NCBI RefSeq assembly: GCF_016428975.1
Contig: NZ_JAELTT010000009.1
Span: 1-64,000, forward strand
DNA length: 64,000 nucleotides
DNA from: Dyella sp. ASV21
Lineage (GTDB): Bacteria; Pseudomonadota; Gammaproteobacteria; Xanthomonadales; Rhodanobacteraceae
Direction: 5' to 3'
The notes beneath the pieces were generated by a model. The model searched no databases and was not told the DNA's origin. It saw only the letters and a program-made list of their open reading frames with translations. The number at the start of each line of letters is the position of its first letter. Within the stretch, counting starts at the first letter, position 1. The translations under genes were made by a program, and so were the position numbers. Below are positions 63,901 through 64,000 of the stretch, one piece after another.

Positions 63901-64000
63901 GTCACGCAGCGATTTGTACGATGCGCCGGGCTTGTTCGCCGAGCCCGACGACCTGAAACCCCTGGCCGAACGCATGCGGCCGCGCAGCCTGGATGAAATC
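63899..64000 (+). CDS. rarA: Replication-associated recombination protein A, 5' part
   Basis: The first 34 codons of RarA (MgsA), an AAA+ ATPase acting at stalled replication forks. The N-terminal pattern L-x-P-L-A-E-R-M-R-P-R-S-L-D-E matches the RarA start (E. coli: Q-P-L-A-A-R-M-R-P-E-N-L). The window ends before the Walker motifs. It is the usual neighbour of lolA, here displaced by the preceding 11.6-kb block. Only 102 bases are visible, so identity rests on the motif and synteny. Confidence 0.85.
   Translation, partial: MSRSDLYDAPGLFAEPDDLKPLAERMRPRSLDEI

Overview
The window is a gene-dense, high-GC stretch (almost every base coding, short intergenic gaps, several GTG and TTG starts) of a Gram-negative chromosome. 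Gene content and order (lepA-lepB-DUF4845-rnc-era-recO; trxB and ftsK divergent, followed by lolA and, further on, rarA; flavodoxin-type ispG; an MTI-phosphorylase salvage route next to nagZ) point to a gammaproteobacterium, most likely of the Xanthomonadales (Rhodanobacteraceae such as Dyella, Rhodanobacter or Luteibacter). That placement is an inference from gene order and protein style, not from a marker-gene comparison. No tRNA, rRNA, CRISPR array, transposase or integrase was seen. The window cuts lepA at its left edge and rarA at its right edge.

Layout. 1-4880: translation and RNA-processing operon (lepA end, lepB, a DUF4845 protein, rnc, era, recO). 4894-9758: a lone receiver-Hpt protein, then a large AsmA/YdbH-like exported protein, a lipoprotein joining a YnbE-like strand to a YdbL/DUF1318 domain, and rlmD. 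9794-13258: a tightly packed salvage operon (CYTH triphosphatase-like protein, nagZ, hypoxanthine phosphoribosyltransferase, flavin reductase, methylthioinosine phosphorylase). 13421-15488: cold-shock gene with a clear terminator, a Tat-exported glycosylasparaginase, cutC. 15574-21623 (minus strand): MsbA-like ABC exporter, an ECF sigma / anti-sigma / YigZ overlapping chain, a small membrane-anchored protein and a lipase-like hydrolase. 21740-28936: YdcF protein, zinc alcohol dehydrogenase divergent from an AraC regulator, HAD-IB phosphatase, a conserved hypothetical, a periplasmic S10 carboxypeptidase, a TraB/GumN protein. 29042-38468: acetolactate synthase plus aldehyde dehydrogenase, xseA, a cardiolipin-synthase-like PLD protein, a large acetyl-CoA hydrolase/transferase, a GFA protein and a four-cysteine FNR regulator. 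38624-44600: ispG, methyltransferase, DUF1905, an HD-GYP phosphodiesterase, a yjfL-yjfM-yjfC-like trio and a MarC protein. 44684-48556 (minus): aat, FemAB-like acyltransferase, DsbA-like protein, trxB. 49177-52287: ftsK and lolA.

The most accessory-looking part is 52296-63852, which lies between lolA and rarA, genes that are neighbours in E. coli. It holds a DUF1275 membrane protein, a beta-propeller sensor diguanylate cyclase, an OmpR-type two-component system and a complete heavy-metal RND tripartite efflux set (adaptor, pump, outer-membrane channel). The layout suggests metal sensing by the kinase, induction of the pump, and possibly a c-di-GMP output beside it. Other points worth attention are the YdbH/YnbE/YdbL-like envelope module in which YnbE and YdbL appear fused, the yjfLMC-like trio, and a 21-bp-spaced direct repeat that looks like the operator of the AraC regulator.
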